Shown here piece by piece: positions 49,163-58,821 of a stretch of DNA of 64,000 nucleotides. Origin of the DNA: Actinomycetales bacterium (lineage in GTDB: Bacteria > Actinomycetota > Actinomycetes > S36-B12); contig WGLX01000011.1 in assembly GCA_016125355.1 (NCBI GenBank), forward strand, positions 124,264-188,263, read 5' to 3'. The notes below the pieces were generated by a model. It was not told the DNA's origin. It searched no databases and worked only from the letters and a program-made list of their open reading frames with translations. Numbering within the stretch: the first letter of the stretch is position 1; every line of letters begins with the position of its first letter. The position numbers and the translations under genes are program-made.

Positions 49163-50953
49163 ATGGGTAAGGCCATCAACAACGGCCTGCGCCTTGCTGC
49201 AGTCGCCTCTGCCGGCGCGCTGCTTCTCGCCGCCTGTGGTGGCGGAAGCAGCGAGAGCAGCAGCGCGGCAGGCAGCGCGGGCGCCAGCGCCGGCGCTGGC
49301 GACAGCGGCGCAGCGGCGGCTGACGGCGGGCAGAAGGGCGGCACCATCACGATGCTGACCAATGCCGAGCAGTGGCAGCACGTCGATCCGCAGCGCATGT
49401 ACACCGGCGCGGACATCGCGTTCTTCACCGGCTACACCACGCGGACGCTGACGCAGTACAAGTACGCGGCCGGCGCCGACGGCACCCAGCTCGTCGCCGA
49501 TCTCGCGACGGACACGGGCACGGCGAACTCGGACGCCACGCAGTGGTCGTTCACGATCCGCGATGGCGCGTCCTTCGAGGATGGCACCCCGGTCACGTGT
49601 GCGGACGTCAAGTACGGCGTGTCCCGTACCTTCGCCCAGGACGTCATCACGGACGGTCCGACCTACGCGATCTCGTACCTCGACATCCCCAAGGGCGACG
49701 ACGGCTCCTCGACCTACAAGGGCCCGTACAGCACGGACGCTGCCAACGACGTCGCGTCGTTCGACAAGGCGGTGACTTGCTCGAGCGATGGCAAGACCAT
49801 CACCTTCAACCTCAACCGCTCGGTTGCCGACTTCAACTACACGGTGACCCTGCCGGCCTTCTCGCCAGTTCCGCAGGCGAAGGACACGGGTGAGACCTAC
49901 GACGACGCCGTTGTCTCGACCGGCCCGTACAAGATCTCCGAGTACACCAAGGGCCAGAAGATGACCCTGGTGCGCAACGAGAACTGGGACCCGGCATCGG
50001 ATGACTACCACCCGGCCTACCCGGACGAGATCGACGTCCTCTTCGCGCAGGACCCCGCCGCCATCGACCAGCGGCTCATCGCCGATGCGCCCGAGGACCA
50101 GGCGACCATCGCCTACGGCAACCTGCAGCCGGAGAACCTGGCCACCGTCTTCACGGCTGGTGATCCGCGATTCGAGGGTCGTACCTACAACGACTACGAT
50201 CCGTATGTCCGCTACACGGCCATCAACACGCAACTGGTGCCGAACTTGAAGCAGCGCCAGGCCATCGTCGCGTGCATGAACAACGCCGAGTACATCGCTG
50301 CCCGCGGTGGTGATTTCGCCGGCGATCGCGCTGACGGTGTCGTGAAGCCGACCCTGCCGCTCGACTACGCCCCGACGGGCCTGTGGGATGGCATGTACGG
50401 CGACACCATCCCGGTCGAGGGCAATGTCGAACTCGGCAAGAAGCTCATTGCCGAGTCGGGTGAGCCGATGAAGCCGCTGACGTACCAGTTCCCGACGAAC
50501 CCGGTCGACGAGAAGATCGCCGCCTCGATGAAGTCGGCTCTGGCCCGTTGTGACATCACGGTCAACCTCGAGCCGATCGAGCCTGGTCAGTACTACGGCA
50601 TCGTCTTCGACCCGAAGCAGGCCAAGGAGCTCATGCGCTCGGGTTGGGCCCCGGACTGGCTGAACGCGTCCACCATCCTGCCGGAGCTCTTCGGCGCGAC
50701 CGGTGGGTTCAACCTGAGCCAGGTCCAGGACGACCAGTTCAATGCTCAGGTCCAGGACGCGCTCAACACCCTGGATCGCACGGAGCAGGGCAAGAAGTGG
50801 CAGGAGCTCAACAAGTACGCCGCGGAGCAGGCGTGGGTCATCCCGCACCTGTTCGGCAAGGCTCAGGCGCTGTGGGGCTCGAAGATCGGTAACGGGTACC
50901 TCTGGTTCCCGTACGGATCTCTGGCCTTCGGTGACCTGTACGTGATGCAGTAA
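49163..50953 (+). CDS. Oligopeptide-binding lipoprotein (OppA-like, LpqW position)
   Basis: A 596-residue family 5 solute-binding protein. The signal peptide ends in lipobox L22-A-A-C25; a Ser/Ala/Gly-rich linker follows. The SBP_bac_5 core shows WSFTIRDGASFEDGTPVTC and GPYKISEYTKGQKMTLVRN. Rv1166 lpqW, between typA and mshB in M. tuberculosis, is a relative at the same locus. AAGGAGG lies 10 bases before ATG 49163. Likely ligand: peptides, not provable. Confidence 0.88.
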   Translation: MGKAINNGLRLAAVASAGALLLAACGGGSSESSSAAGSAGASAGAGDSGAAAADGGQKGGTITMLTNAEQWQHVDPQRMYTGADIAFFTGYTTRTLTQYKYAAGADGTQLVADLATDTGTANSDATQWSFTIRDGASFEDGTPVTCADVKYGVSRTFAQDVITDGPTYAISYLDIPKGDDGSSTYKGPYSTDAANDVASFDKAVTCSSDGKTITFNLNRSVADFNYTVTLPAFSPVPQAKDTGETYDDAVVSTGPYKISEYTKGQKMTLVRNENWDPASDDYHPAYPDEIDVLFAQDPAAIDQRLIADAPEDQATIAYGNLQPENLATVFTAGDPRFEGRTYNDYDPYVRYTAINTQLVPNLKQRQAIVACMNNAEYIAARGGDFAGDRADGVVKPTLPLDYAPTGLWDGMYGDTIPVEGNVELGKKLIAESGEPMKPLTYQFPTNPVDEKIAASMKSALARCDITVNLEPIEPGQYYGIVFDPKQAKELMRSGWAPDWLNASTILPELFGATGGFNLSQVQDDQFNAQVQDALNTLDRTEQGKKWQELNKYAAEQAWVIPHLFGKAQALWGSKIGNGYLWFPYGSLAFGDLYVMQ

Positions 50954-50965
50954 GGCTCGTCTGAT

Positions 50966-51000
50966 GTGGTGGTGACCCCGGATTCCGGGGTCACCACCAC
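50966..51000 (+). terminator. Intra-operon hairpin after the binding protein
   Basis: A 16-bp perfect stem (GTGGTGGTGACCCCGG and its complement) with a 3-base loop, 13 bases after the binding-protein stop and 54 before oppB. It probably reduces read-through or protects the upstream mRNA 3' end, so that the binding protein is made in excess, as in other ABC importer operons. Confidence 0.8.
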
Positions 51001-51053
51001 TCGCCTCGTCGAGAATTGCTCGGCCTCCCCACTTCAGTGAACTGAGAGACATC

Positions 51054-52039
51054 GTGACTGCGTACGTGATCAGACGGATCCTGATCGGACTGATGATCCT
51101 GGTCCTGCTGAGCATGGCCGTGTTCCTCCTGTTTGACCTGCTGCCGGCCGATCCCGCGGCACTGACCTGCGGGAAGAACTGCACGCCGGAGATCATCGAG
51201 ATCAACCGCGTGCGACTGGGCCTGGACCTGCCGCTGTGGCAGCAGTACATCGAATTCGTCAAGGGCCTCTTCGCCGGACGGACCTACGGGAGCGGCACGG
51301 CGGCCTTCACCTGCGCGGCCCCCTGCCTGGGCTACTCGTTCCGGAAGGGCGAGGAGGTCACCCCCCTGATCCTTGAGGCCCTGCCCGTGACCATCTACCT
51401 CGCGGTCGGCGCCTTCGTGGTGTGGATCACGGCGGGCGTGCTGCTCGGCATCTTCGCGGCCCTGCGGCGCGGACGCTGGCAGGAGAAGGTGACCCTGGGC
51501 GGTGCCCTCGTCGGCTACTCGTTCCCCTCGTTTTTCATCGGCCTGCTGCTCCTCTTCTTCGTCGTCATCCGCTGGCGGCTGCTGCCCTATCCCAGCTACG
51601 TCCCGCCGACCGAGGACCCGGTGCGCTTCCTTCAGACGATGATCCTTCCCTGGATCACCCTCGCTCTCGTGTTCGCGGCGTTCTACATCCGGCTGACGCG
51701 CAACCAGATGCTGGAGACCCTCAGCGAGGACTACATCCGGACGGCACGGTCGAAGGGCCTGCCGGAACGCACGGTCATCGGCAAGCACGGACTACGCGCC
51801 GGGCTCACCCCCATCGTCACGGCCGCGGGCCTCGACCTCGCCGGCCTGCTGGGCGGCGCCATCATCGTCGAGAGCGTGTTCAGCCTTCCCGGGCTGGGAC
51901 GCCTGGCGATCACCTCGGTCCTTGACTCGGACCTGTCGATCATCGTGGCGACGGTGCTCGTCGCCGGATCGTTCATCGTGATCGCGAACATCGTCGTCGA
52001 CCTGCTCTATGCGGTCATCGATCCGCGAGTGAGGCTGAC

Positions 52040-52043
<4 letters not shown>
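51054..52043 (+). CDS. Oligopeptide ABC permease (OppB-like)
   Basis: A 329-residue permease of the OppB/DppB type: the start YVIRRILIGLMILVLLSMAVF, then the coupling motif YIRTARSKGLPERTVIGKHGLR, about six membrane segments. The first extracytoplasmic loop is longer than usual and holds four cysteines (LTCGKNC and FTCAAPC). GTG 51054. The stop overlaps oppD as ATGA. Confidence 0.9.
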
Positions 52044-53082
<1,039 letters not shown>

Positions 53083-53086
<4 letters not shown>

Positions 53087-54249
53087 CCGCCCAGCCCGGC
53101 TCGGACTTCATCCTGAGCGCGAGCGACCTCGTCAAGCACTTCCCGATCACCAAGGGCGCCATCCGGAAGCGCCAGGTCGGCACGGTCAACGCGGTCAACG
53201 GCATCTCCATCGGTGTCGCTCCCGGAGAGACCCTCGGTCTTGTCGGCGAGTCCGGCTGCGGCAAGTCGACGGCCGGGCGCACCCTCCTGAAGCTCCTCGA
53301 GCCGACGGCCGGGAAGGTGACGTTCGACGGTCGCGACATCACGGGGCTGAGCCGTCGCGAGATGGTTCCGCTGCGCCGCGAGCTCCAGATGATCTTCCAG
53401 GATCCGTTCTCGTCCTTGAACCCCCGCCACACCGTCGGCTCGATCATCTCGGCGCCGTACCAGGTCCAGGGCATCAAGCCGCCCGGCGGCGTCAAGAAGG
53501 CCGTTCAGGAGACGATGGAGCGTGTCGGCCTGAACCCGGAGCACTTCAACCGCTACCCGAACGAGTTCTCCGGGGGCCAGCGCCAGCGCATCGGCATCGC
53601 CCGTGCCGTGACGCTGCGTCCGAAGGTCGTCGTCTGTGATGAGCCTGTCTCCGCCCTGGACGTCTCGATCCAGGCCCAGGTCATCAACCTGCTCCAGGAC
53701 CTGCAGGACGAGTTCGGCATCGCCTACATCTTCGTGGCGCACGACCTGTCCGTCGTCCGCCAGATGTCCGATCGCGTCGCGGTCATGTACCTCGGCAGCA
53801 TCATGGAGATCGCCGATCGCGACACGCTCTACGCGCAGCCGCTGCATCCGTACACCCACGCACTCATGTCGGCGGTTCCGGTACCCGATCCCGAGGTGGA
53901 GGCCGCGCGCGAGCGGATCGTGCTGCAGGGCGACCTGCCGAGCCCGATCAACCTGCCGACGGGCTGCGTGTTCAGCACCCGATGCTTCAAGGCGCAGGAT
54001 CGGTGCCGGGTCGAGACGCCGCCGCTCGCGGAGTACGCACCCGGCCACAGCGTGGCGTGCTTCTACCCGATCACGGAGAGCCTCGGTCCGCAGCTGATCC
54101 TCGGGCCCGACGGCGGTTTCACCGAGCAGCGGACCCCCGATGCCCTGCCGCCCAGCGAGGTCATCGCGGACATGGAGTCGGCGGGCTCGTCGCGGCCGAT
54201 GGGCGCCGACTACGCCGGAGACAAGGACTACAGCGAAGAGGACTGGTAG
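53083..54249 (+). CDS. Oligopeptide ABC ATPase (OppF-like)
   Basis: A 388-residue ATPase: Walker A GESGCGKSTAG, signature FSGGQRQRIGIA, Walker B VVVCDEPVSALD, switch VAHDLSVVRQM, and the oligopeptide-type tail (LPTGCVFSTRC). The C-terminus is about 60 residues longer than usual and acidic (SAGSSRPMGADYAGDKDYSEEDW region). The start is ATG 53083. Last gene of the opp-like operon, followed by a 62-nt perfect palindrome. Confidence 0.93.
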
Positions 54250-54270
54250 CCCCTTCCCCCCTCCTTCTTC

Positions 54271-54332
54271 GCCGAGTGGCGGGTTGTGCGGGTGCTCGCC
54301 GCGGCGAGCACCCGCACAACCCGCCACTCGGC
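54271..54332. terminator. 62-nt perfect palindrome (31-bp arms)
   Basis: 54271-54301 and 54302-54332 are exact reverse complements with no spacer. It begins 21 bases after the oppF stop and ends one base before the stop of the convergent S9 peptidase. The arm CGAGTGGCGGGTT is shared with the 6650 hairpin. There is no U-tract, so it acts, if at all, as a bidirectional stem-only terminator. Confidence 0.75.
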
Positions 54333-54333
54333 T

Positions 54334-56238
54334 TCAGGGGGTGAGGTGCTCGGCGAGGAAGCCCACCTCGAGCCGCAGCAGGTTCTCGGCGACGACCTCC
54401 TGAGGGGTCATGTGGGTCACGCCGCTGAGCGGCAGCACAGAGTGCGGGCGCCCGGCGGCGAGCAGCGCACTGGACAGCCGCAGGGAGTTGGCGACGAGCA
54501 CGTTGTCATCGGCCAGCCCGTGGATGATGAGTAGGGGACGGGTCAGGGCGGCCGCGCGTTCGAGCAGGGAGGCGGCCCGGTAGGCCTCCGGGTCCTCGTC
54601 GGGAAGCCCGAGGTAGCGCTCCGTGTAGGCGGTGTCGTACAGCGCCCAGTCCGTCACCGGCGCGCCCGCGACGGCCACGCGGAACACGTCGGGACGATCG
54701 AGCACGGCCAGGGCGGCGAGGTATCCGCCGAACGACCAGCCCGTGATGCCGACGCGGTCGAGGTCGAAGTCCGGGTACAGGTCGGCGAGCGCGTGCAGCG
54801 CGTCCACCTGGTCGGCCAGCACCCGTCCCGCAAGGTCGTCGCTGATCTCGAACTCGAAGCCCGGTCCTCGCCCCGGCGTGCCGGCGCCGTCGACGACGAT
54901 GACGGCGAAGCCCTGGTCCGCGAGCCACTGGTCAGAGGCGAACGGTCCAGCGGCGTGCACCACCCGGGCGTGGTGCGGTCCGCCATACGGAGCCATGACG
55001 ACCGGCAGCCGCCCGGTGCCCGGCTCGTGACCGGTCGGCAGAAGAACCGCGCAACTGAGATCCCGCCCCGTCACCCGGTGGAAGGCCACCCGAGGGGTGA
55101 CGTGCGGGGACTCGGCGAGGGACAGCACGTCCGCCGGCCCTGACCGCAGGACGGCCTGGTAGCGCGAGCCCGGTCGATCGGGGCTGGTCGACGCGATCAC
55201 CATCCCGCCGGCACCAGCCGCCGCAGAGTGCACGCCGGGGGAGTCGGCCACCGCGGTCAGCCCGCCGTCGGGACCGAGCCGGAACACGCCCTGGTCGCGC
55301 GGGTCGGCCTGCGCCGTGACGACGATGCCGTCGGACCCGCCGTGCACGACGCCGGTCACGTTCAGGTGGTCGGGAGAGATCGGGACGCCGTCCGCGACCA
55401 GCCGGACGACGTTCGCGTCCATGTCGGCGACGATCTCGAGCAGGCGCCCCGCGCCGTCCCGCGACGGGACACCCGGATACATCGTGAGCCAGGGGCGGGT
55501 GGTCCGGTCCGCGATCGGCCCGGTCTCGCCCCCCGACGAGAGCTCGAGGATGGCCATGCGGGCCTGATCGCGGCTGAGGACGCCGATGACGGCGCCGCCC
55601 CGCTCGTCGGGGTGGACGGTCGCGAGGTAGGGGAAGGCGTCGCGGTCCCACGGGACCTCCTCCCGGGTCCCGTCGAGGGCCACCCGGAACAGCCGCGCCT
55701 CGGGGTTCGTCGTGCCGGCGGCCGGGTAGCGGTGGGGGACCGGAGCCCGGTCGGGTCGGGCGGGGTCGGCGATCCAGCGCACGGCCACGCCCGACTCGTC
55801 CACGCGCTCCGCCAGCACGGATCGGCTGTCGGACAGCCACCACAGCCCGCGCACCCGATCCAGCTCCTCGGCCGCGACGAAGTCCGCGAGTCCCCAGGTG
55901 ACGTCCTCCTCCGACTCGGCGAGCAGGGTGGCTGGGCTCGAGCCGTCGCGCCGCACCGAGTAGAGCGAGCCGTTCGCGACGAAGGCGACGTGCTCCGCGT
56001 CCGGGGACATGCGGGGATCGACCACGCCGGACGGGGCGGGCAGGGGCCGCGCACGTGCCTCGGGCTCGTCGAGTGGAACGGCGTAGAGAACCCCGTCCAG
56101 GCTGAAGGCGGCGACCCGGACATCCTTGTCCGTGGTGAATGCGGTGATGCCGGCCGTGGTCTCCCTCATACGCTCACGGCGCGCCCGCTCCGCGTCCGGC
56201 ACCTCGGCGTCGGGGCGAAGCAGCTCGGCGGCATCCAC
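54334..56238 (-). CDS. S9 prolyl oligopeptidase (DPP-IV-like), downstream ORF
   Basis: A 634-residue open frame from GTG 56238, carrying most of a beta-propeller and the complete alpha/beta hydrolase domain: nucleophile GWSFGGYLAAL, acid in HGLADDNVL, base in SGVTHMT. This is a dipeptidyl-peptidase IV-like S9 enzyme. Relative to the family it lacks the first 68 residues, which are encoded upstream in the same frame (56442-56284) but cut off by TAG at 56286-56284. Without reinitiation or read-through it is probably inactive; the rest shows no other damage. Confidence 0.8.
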   Translation of the reverse strand: MDAAELLRPDAEVPDAERARRERMRETTAGITAFTTDKDVRVAAFSLDGVLYAVPLDEPEARARPLPAPSGVVDPRMSPDAEHVAFVANGSLYSVRRDGSSPATLLAESEEDVTWGLADFVAAEELDRVRGLWWLSDSRSVLAERVDESGVAVRWIADPARPDRAPVPHRYPAAGTTNPEARLFRVALDGTREEVPWDRDAFPYLATVHPDERGGAVIGVLSRDQARMAILELSSGGETGPIADRTTRPWLTMYPGVPSRDGAGRLLEIVADMDANVVRLVADGVPISPDHLNVTGVVHGGSDGIVVTAQADPRDQGVFRLGPDGGLTAVADSPGVHSAAAGAGGMVIASTSPDRPGSRYQAVLRSGPADVLSLAESPHVTPRVAFHRVTGRDLSCAVLLPTGHEPGTGRLPVVMAPYGGPHHARVVHAAGPFASDQWLADQGFAVIVVDGAGTPGRGPGFEFEISDDLAGRVLADQVDALHALADLYPDFDLDRVGITGWSFGGYLAALAVLDRPDVFRVAVAGAPVTDWALYDTAYTERYLGLPDEDPEAYRAASLLERAAALTRPLLIIHGLADDNVLVANSLRLSSALLAAGRPHSVLPLSGVTHMTPQEVVAENLLRLEVGFLAEHLTP

Positions 56239-56283
56239 GACGAGTCGTTCGGTCAGGTCCCCCGCAGTGTCCGCCTCAAGGAC

Positions 56284-56442
56284 CTAGAGGTTGCCGATCG
56301 GGTCCCGCCCGCCGTGCGACCGGATGAAGGCGACCCGTTGCCCGTCGGGCGCGATGGCGAAGCCGCGCGGGGTGCCAAGCCGGAAGCGCCGCGTGGCCGC
56401 CTCCTGACGGGGGTAGGACTCCGGGGCAGCAGCGTCGGTCAT
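56284..56442 (-). pseudogene. N-terminal fragment of the S9 peptidase, ended by in-frame TAG
   Basis: ATG 56442 opens MTDAAAPESYPRQEAATRRF, then RLGTPRGFAIAPDGQRVAFI and SHGGRDPIGNL, the expected first propeller blade, and stops at TAG (codon 53). The frame continues beyond as VLEADTAGDLTERLVV into the main ORF. Homologues have a tryptophan after GNL, so a TGG to TAG change explains the break. Its start overlaps the diguanylate cyclase stop (ATGA). Confidence 0.8.
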
Positions 56443-57314
56443 CCGGGCATCGTAGGCGGCTCGACCGGAGCCATGGTGACGCGGTTGCGTCCCTCCGCCT
56501 TGGCGGCGTAGAGGGCGTCATCCGCCGCCGAGAGGGCGTCGTCGAACCGGGTGTGGGCGGGCCAGTCGGCGATGCCCACGGAGACGGAGCCGTGCACCTG
56601 CGTGCCATCCAGGGAGATGGGCGTGTCGGCGATCGACTGCTGCACGCGGCTCAGGGACGCGGCTGCTTCGCCTGCGGGTCGATCCTGGATGACGATGAAC
56701 TCATCACCGCCCCACCGGGCGACCAGGTCGGATGACGGGAGCGCGTGCTGGATGCGACCGGCGATCGCCTTCAGGTATGCGTCACCGGCCAGGTGTCCCA
56801 GTCCGTCGTTGATGTCCTTCAGGTGGTCGCAGTCGAGCAGCGCCACGGAACGGTGCCGGGCGGACAGCTGCCCGCCCAGGGCGTGGTCGAGGCCGAATCG
56901 GTTGAGAACGCCGGTGAGCTCATCCGACTGCGCCTGCACCTCGAGCTCGTGTGCCCGCGCCGCCTCGTGCTGGGCCACGGTGAGCGCGCGCTCCCGGCGC
57001 ACCCGCAGTGCCGCCGCACCGACCGCGGCAACGCCGGCGATGGCGATGATGATCAGGCGGACGGTCTGGGCGGTGACGTTGCCATCGGACGCGGCCAGGC
57101 CGAACGCCCAGCCTGACAGCCAGGTGATGACGGCCACCACGGCCGTCATCACCGGCGTGGCGAACACGGCGGCGAGCACCGGCACGACCGCGAGGACCCC
57201 CACGTAGGCGGTCTTCGGACCCTCGAGGGCATCCGCGATGAGGATGAAGGCGATGAGCGCGACGGGCACGACGAAACCGAGCCCCCACGTGGACCACCAG
57301 CCAGCACGTGCCAT
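56439..57314 (-). CDS. Membrane diguanylate cyclase (GGDEF)
   Basis: A 291-residue protein with four predicted membrane segments in the first 105 residues and a GGDEF domain (about 130-285). The active motif RWGGDEFIVIQD is intact, with LLDCDHLKDINDGLGHLAGD before it, so it can probably make cyclic di-GMP. There is no RxxD inhibitory site at the usual place. It precedes, and overlaps by four bases, the broken S9 peptidase. Confidence 0.9.
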   Translation of the reverse strand: MARAGWWSTWGLGFVVPVALIAFILIADALEGPKTAYVGVLAVVPVLAAVFATPVMTAVVAVITWLSGWAFGLAASDGNVTAQTVRLIIIAIAGVAAVGAAALRVRRERALTVAQHEAARAHELEVQAQSDELTGVLNRFGLDHALGGQLSARHRSVALLDCDHLKDINDGLGHLAGDAYLKAIAGRIQHALPSSDLVARWGGDEFIVIQDRPAGEAAASLSRVQQSIADTPISLDGTQVHGSVSVGIADWPAHTRFDDALSAADDALYAAKAEGRNRVTMAPVEPPTMPG

Positions 57315-57418
57315 GACGCCCCCTCGCGACCGCGCCGGCCCCCCGAACCATCGGTCGAGGATCAGGCTAGACCGATGCGCGTCGGGTGGCGACTCGTCCG
57401 CGACGCTAACCTTCGGGG

Positions 57419-58300
57419 ATGGATCGCCGACTGCTGCTCGTGCACGCCCATCCCGACGATGAATGCATCGCCACCGGCGGGACGATGGCCTCGTACGCAG
57501 CGGACGGGGTCCGCGTCACGCTCGTCACCTGCACGCTCGGGGAGGAGGGCGAGATCCTGCTGCCAGAGCTCTCCCACCTGGCCAGCGATCAGGAGGACGC
57601 CTTGGGCGAGCATCGTCGAGGTGAGCTCGCCGCAGCGATGGCCGAGCTGGGCGTGACGGACTTCCGACTGCTCGGCGGCCCCGGGCGGTACCGCGACTCG
57701 GGGATGATGGGCACGCCCAGCAATGACCGGCCCGACTGCTTCTGGCGTGCCGACCTTCTGGACGCCGCCACCGAGCTCGTGCCAGTCATCCGGGAGGTCC
57801 GGCCGCAGGTGGTCGTCACCTACGACGACTTCGGCGGGTACGGGCATCCGGACCACATCCAGGCACACCGGGTGGCCCACTATGCCGTGACCCTGGCAGC
57901 CAGCCCGACCTTCCGTCGTGACCTCGGTCCGGCGTGGCAGGTGGCCAAGGTCTACTGGACTGCCTTCCCGCGGTCGATCATCCGCTCCGGGATCGAGGCC
58001 CTGAAGGCGCGCGGTGTCGAGAACGACTTCACGGCGATGGATCCCGACAACATCCCGTTCGCCTGCGACGACGACCTCGTGACCACGGCGATCGACACCG
58101 AGCGCCACCTGCCGAACAAGATGGCGGCATTGAAGGCGCACGGTACGCAGGTCACGGTCGATGGAGGCTTCTTCGCGCTGGCCGACAGCGTGGGAACGCA
58201 GGCGTTCGGCACCGAGTACTACCGGCTGGCCGTCGGCACGCCGGCACCCGCGGAAGGTGCGCGCTTCGAGACGGACCTGTTCGCCGGGATCGAGGAGTGA
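57419..58300 (+). CDS. mshB: MshB: GlcNAc-Ins deacetylase of mycothiol synthesis
   Basis: A 293-residue LmbE/PIG-L family deacetylase removing acetate from GlcNAc-inositol, the second stage of mycothiol biosynthesis. Zinc motifs H11-P-D-D14 and HPDH (143-146) are complete. It sits between the typA region and DUF6113, its conserved mycobacterial place. The GTGA overlap with the next gene suggests co-translation. It belongs to the same family as Mca at 2808 but is a distinct paralogue. Confidence 0.92.
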   Translation: MDRRLLLVHAHPDDECIATGGTMASYAADGVRVTLVTCTLGEEGEILLPELSHLASDQEDALGEHRRGELAAAMAELGVTDFRLLGGPGRYRDSGMMGTPSNDRPDCFWRADLLDAATELVPVIREVRPQVVVTYDDFGGYGHPDHIQAHRVAHYAVTLAASPTFRRDLGPAWQVAKVYWTAFPRSIIRSGIEALKARGVENDFTAMDPDNIPFACDDDLVTTAIDTERHLPNKMAALKAHGTQVTVDGGFFALADSVGTQAFGTEYYRLAVGTPAPAEGARFETDLFAGIEE

Positions 58301-58743
58301 CCACGCCCCGGTGGCGAAAGTGGCTCGGTGCCCTCGCGCTGTTCGGGGTGGGGATCCTCATCGGTGCCGCGGGCGCGTTCCTGCAGGCGGAGCGCTTCGT
58401 GGTGGGCACGCCCTGGGGGCGGGAGGCCGTTCCGTGGGGCCTGGTCTTCGTGTGGGTCGTCCTCGTCGTCGCGGTGCGTGGCGGGGCCTGGGCCCTGTGG
58501 AGTCGCTGGGGTGCGTGGGCGGTCGCCGCGGGCTGGCTCGCCAGCACGGTCGTGCTGGCCGCGGAGAGCCCCTCGGGTGACCTCGCGCTCTCCGGGGGTG
58601 GCCGGCAGATGACCTACCTGCTCGGCGGCGTCATCCTGGCGTCCGCCGCGGCGACGTTTCCGGTGCCGCGCCGGGAAATCCCGGCGGAAGCGGACATTTC
58701 CGACCACAATGAGGGGAACCCTGAGAACGCGGGAAGCGTCTGA
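58297..58743 (+). CDS. DUF6113 membrane protein
   Basis: A 148-residue protein with four membrane segments (LGALALFGVGILIGAAGAFL and others) and a charged tail. It matches the DUF6113 family, usually next to mshB (Rv1171 in M. tuberculosis). GTG 58297 overlaps the mshB stop. Function unknown; a link to mycothiol is inferred only from position. Confidence 0.82.
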   Translation: MTTPRWRKWLGALALFGVGILIGAAGAFLQAERFVVGTPWGREAVPWGLVFVWVVLVVAVRGGAWALWSRWGAWAVAAGWLASTVVLAAESPSGDLALSGGGRQMTYLLGGVILASAAATFPVPRREIPAEADISDHNEGNPENAGSV

Positions 58744-58821
58744 CGTGCGTCCTGCGTGGGATCCGGGGGTCGGTCGGGGGAACCGGTCGGCTGATCGTGC
58801 GCATGAAGGGAGCCACCGACG

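Noticed and set aside
48941-51262. A 773-codon open frame on the minus strand
   Set aside because: It is antisense to the oligopeptide-binding lipoprotein, rich in Arg/Val/Asp repeats without domains, and has no ribosome site of note.
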